This document shows, piece after piece, positions 61,827 to 64,000 of a DNA stretch of 64,000 bases (within the stretch, counting starts at the first letter, position 1; each line of letters opens with the position of its first letter). This stretch comes from Neoarius graeffei (lineage: Eukaryota; Chordata; Actinopteri; Siluriformes; Ariidae). Location of the stretch: contig NC_083587.1 in assembly GCF_027579695.1 (NCBI RefSeq), positions 38,063,732 to 38,127,731 of the forward strand. The letters are read 5' to 3'. The notes beneath the pieces were generated by a model, which was not told the DNA's origin, searched no databases, and was given only the letters and a program-made list of their open reading frames with translations. Made by a program: the position numbers and the translations under genes.

Positions 61827-62773
61827 TGCAACAATCCATAACATGAGATAAAATCAACACATGCTGCATTCTTTATATTTGACCTAACAAATGACTACAA
61901 TTGTTTAGCAGAAGTATACCTCTATAAATCATCTATAAAGAATATAAGACAATAAAAGTCAAATAAAATGACTATCAAAATTTCTCGCATTTTTTTTCCC
62001 GTCATCAGTTTATGAATGTGCATTCTACACTGCATCCTGTGTGAATAATAGACATGGTGTTTTTGCTATTAAAGTAAACGATATATTGGCAGCAAATATT
62101 ACTATTCGTTATCAGTTATCCATTGTCGATTTTGTTGACTAATAATTTCAAGCCTAATGTGAACAAATGTCTATGTAGAATAGCCAGACTGAGATTGCTA
62201 GGCTTCATCTGGCAACCAACCAACACCAAGCATCTGCAAAGTTCAACCCCAGCGTTAGCTACAGATTCAAAGCCAGGAATTCGAAATATTCTACAGTTGG
62301 GGGATTTTGTCAGTTGATTCTTAGAACATGTGCACCTGGGAGAGAAAATTTTCCCAGACTACCCTCTCCTCTGATGGGTGGTAAAACCTGTGGCCTGCTG
62401 AAAACAAGTTCATACAGACCTCTGGAAATTCTCACACACATCCCACACTTCATCAATGACAGATCACAGAGAATTTGCCTTCCCCCATAAGAGAGAACAC
62501 AGGTGGTGAATAGCTTTGTATGTAGTAGAGAAAAAGATAGCATCAGAGGCAGGAAAACCGAGAGAGACTGATGACACTCAGCACTCAAACTGTGCATTTT
62601 CCCACACTAATTTTGAGGATGAACACCACCCCTCCCTCCGTAAGAACATGGCCAATTCTGCTCTCTTGGGCTCCTGACCACGGATGGCTGTGGCACCATC
62701 AGGATTCGGATGCACAATCTTACTCAGGTATCCAAAATCATAAAGAAGTTAAGATGCTTTCTTAACACATATA
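61712..62773. other. Unassigned sequence with (GT)n
   Basis: (GT)n at 61796-61825 is the only feature. No gene recognised. Confidence 0.5.
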
Positions 62774-63778
62774 CAAGAGGTCCGAAAAGTCTGAGTGCAC
62801 GAGTGAAAATGTTTCCATTTTGCATTCTTTTCTAATTTTATATTACTCCTTCTTCTTTTTCTTTTGGCTGCTCCCGTTAGGGTTTGTCACAGTAGATCAT
62901 CATGATCCACATTTTGGCATAGGTTTTACACCGGATGCCCTTCCTGAGGCAACCCTTGCCAATCTATTTGGGCTTAGGGACTGGCACTAAGCCTGCACTG
63001 GCTTGTGCAACCCCAGTGGCTGTGTTTTTTAACCTGATCTGCATGTCTTTTGAACTGTTGGAGGAAACCAGAGCACCCAGAGGAAACCCAGGCAGACACA
63101 GGGAGAACATGCAAACTCCACACAGAAAGACCGCCATCGGTCATGAGGTTCAAAACTGGAACTTCTTGATGTGAGGCAACAGTATTAACCACTGCACTGC
63201 CACATAATTTCTAATATAGTCTAATTTCTAATTTCATAGATACATGAAATTAGATAAATTTCATATATCTAATCTCATAATTTCATATTACAATTGTCAT
63301 TACAATTCTAGAATTATCAACAATTTGAGTGAAAAGGAGAATCTTTGAAATATTTACATGAATTTCAGGGTTTCTTACTATTTGGTATGTCCCTTATTTG
63401 CTTTAATAACAGTGTGCACTCGAGCTGACATGGACTCCACAAGTTTGTACAAAACCTTGTTATCCATTTTAGATCAAGTCCACTGAAGTGTTGTCTGAAA
63501 TCATGCTTCAAGAGAAGAGATTAGCCATGAGGATAATCTGACATTTTGTACAAAGCAGTTAACAAGATCAATGTCACAAATTTGCTTACATTTAAATCAG
63601 GACCTAGAAATAGTGCAGAATCGTGAAAATTAAATATTTAAAACATTCAAACAATGAAAATTTACATTCTTTGTTTTAAATATTTAGAAATTCTAAAATC
63701 TTCTGTTTATTTCCAATTTTATGTGGAAAAAAAAATCACAAATTTTCAATGTGGTCTCGGACTTTTGGACCCCACTGG
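62774..63778. mobile_element. Degraded Tc1-like MITE holding a SINE
   Basis: The left end CAAGAGGTCCGAAAAGTCTG and the right end CTCGGACTTTTGGACCCCAC form diverged inverted repeats. A SINE lies at 62845-63206. No ORF. Confidence 0.7.
62845..63206 (-). repeat. V-core SINE with a third tail type
   Basis: Minus strand: head complement at 63206 (TTAACCACTGCACTGCCA), V-core complement (GGAGGAAACCAGAGCACCCA), then a 3' region unlike the others (GGATGCCCTTCCTGAGGCAA, GGCTGCTCCCGTTAGGGTTT) and a TTCTTTTTC end. Confidence 0.8.
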
Positions 63779-63914
63779 ATGTGATACTCTGTTGATGCAT
63801 GCGGGTGTACGGAAAGTGCCCAAGTAGAATTTGCCCCATTAAAAAGAATATCATATATCTAAATATATTACGTTCATTATGTCTTCTTCTTAAATCAAAA
63901 TAATTAGTTTTTCT

Positions 63915-64000
63915 TTTGTTTCAGACATGTAAAAGCTTTTTTACCTTTACCTGACATGTTTCGACGGTGTAACTTCCGTCTTCATCAGAGGGTCACCCCA
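63915..64000 (-). repeat. Penelope-like element end, cut by the window edge
   Basis: Minus strand reads CTGATGAAGACGGAAGTTAC followed by GTCGAAACATGTCAGG, a phrase I associate with fish Penelope-like repeats. The element continues past 64000. Confidence 0.5.

Overview
The window looks like vertebrate nuclear DNA from a teleost fish. It has GT-AG introns of up to about 10 kb, many microsatellites, V-core tRNA-derived SINEs and a dense load of Tc1/mariner, hAT and Harbinger-like DNA transposons. The mix suggests an ostariophysan (perhaps catfish-like) fish, but that is a guess from repeat style, not a demonstrated identification.

One host gene can be recovered. Ten coding exons on the minus strand, from 58757 down to 14982, join in frame into a 325-residue CYRIB (FAM49B) protein. 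CYRIB is the N-myristoylated, Rac1-binding negative regulator of the SCAR/WAVE complex. None of these exons shows fully in a simple ORF scan; I read them from conserved peptide segments plus splice sites. Bases 1-14981 are 3' UTR and downstream sequence. Bases 58758-64000 are 5' of the first coding exon and probably hold the rest of a 5' UTR intron.

Nearly everything else is transposon, often nested. I use these names for Tc1-like families: alpha (ends CAGTGGTGCTTG), beta (ends CAACCCCGATTCC), gamma (ends CAGTGCCTTGAAAAAG), a DD37E family (ends CAGGGAGTGCAG) and a non-autonomous epsilon family (ends CAGTACCAGTC). Layout: 0.4-2.1 kb SINE, LTR-like and alpha fragments; 4-6.3 kb SINE pair and an intact DD37E element; 9-10.4 kb SINE, transposase relic and epsilon fragment; 10.6-13.8 kb gamma element split by an alpha element; 15-22.6 kb the last five cyrib exons with beta, alpha and SINE insertions; 24.1-27.2 kb a Harbinger-like element carrying an inverted copy of itself; 28.4-31 kb exon, LINE and epsilon; 31.2-32.3 kb a fold-back structure around an 18S rRNA fragment that itself holds a MITE; 34-36 kb SINEs and a Tc1 relic; 37.8-40.4 kb two hAT elements sharing one 8-bp target; 41.2-42.4 kb inverted THAP-like relics; 42.6-45.9 kb a three-level nest (epsilon holding alpha holding beta); 46.4-48.4 kb two exons; 49.7-56.9 kb two beta copies and one alpha copy inside the first coding intron; 58.7 kb the start-codon exon; 59.5-64 kb Penelope-like, SINE and MITE sequences.

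No bacterial-type system, CRISPR array or new multi-gene pathway is present. The most interesting material is transposon biology: catalytic Glu-to-Lys changes in both of the full-length alpha and beta ORFs, a transposase interrupted at one codon by another transposon, reuse of a single 8-bp hAT target, a self-inserted element, an 18S rRNA relic inside long inverted repeats, and SINEs that mix heads and tails.
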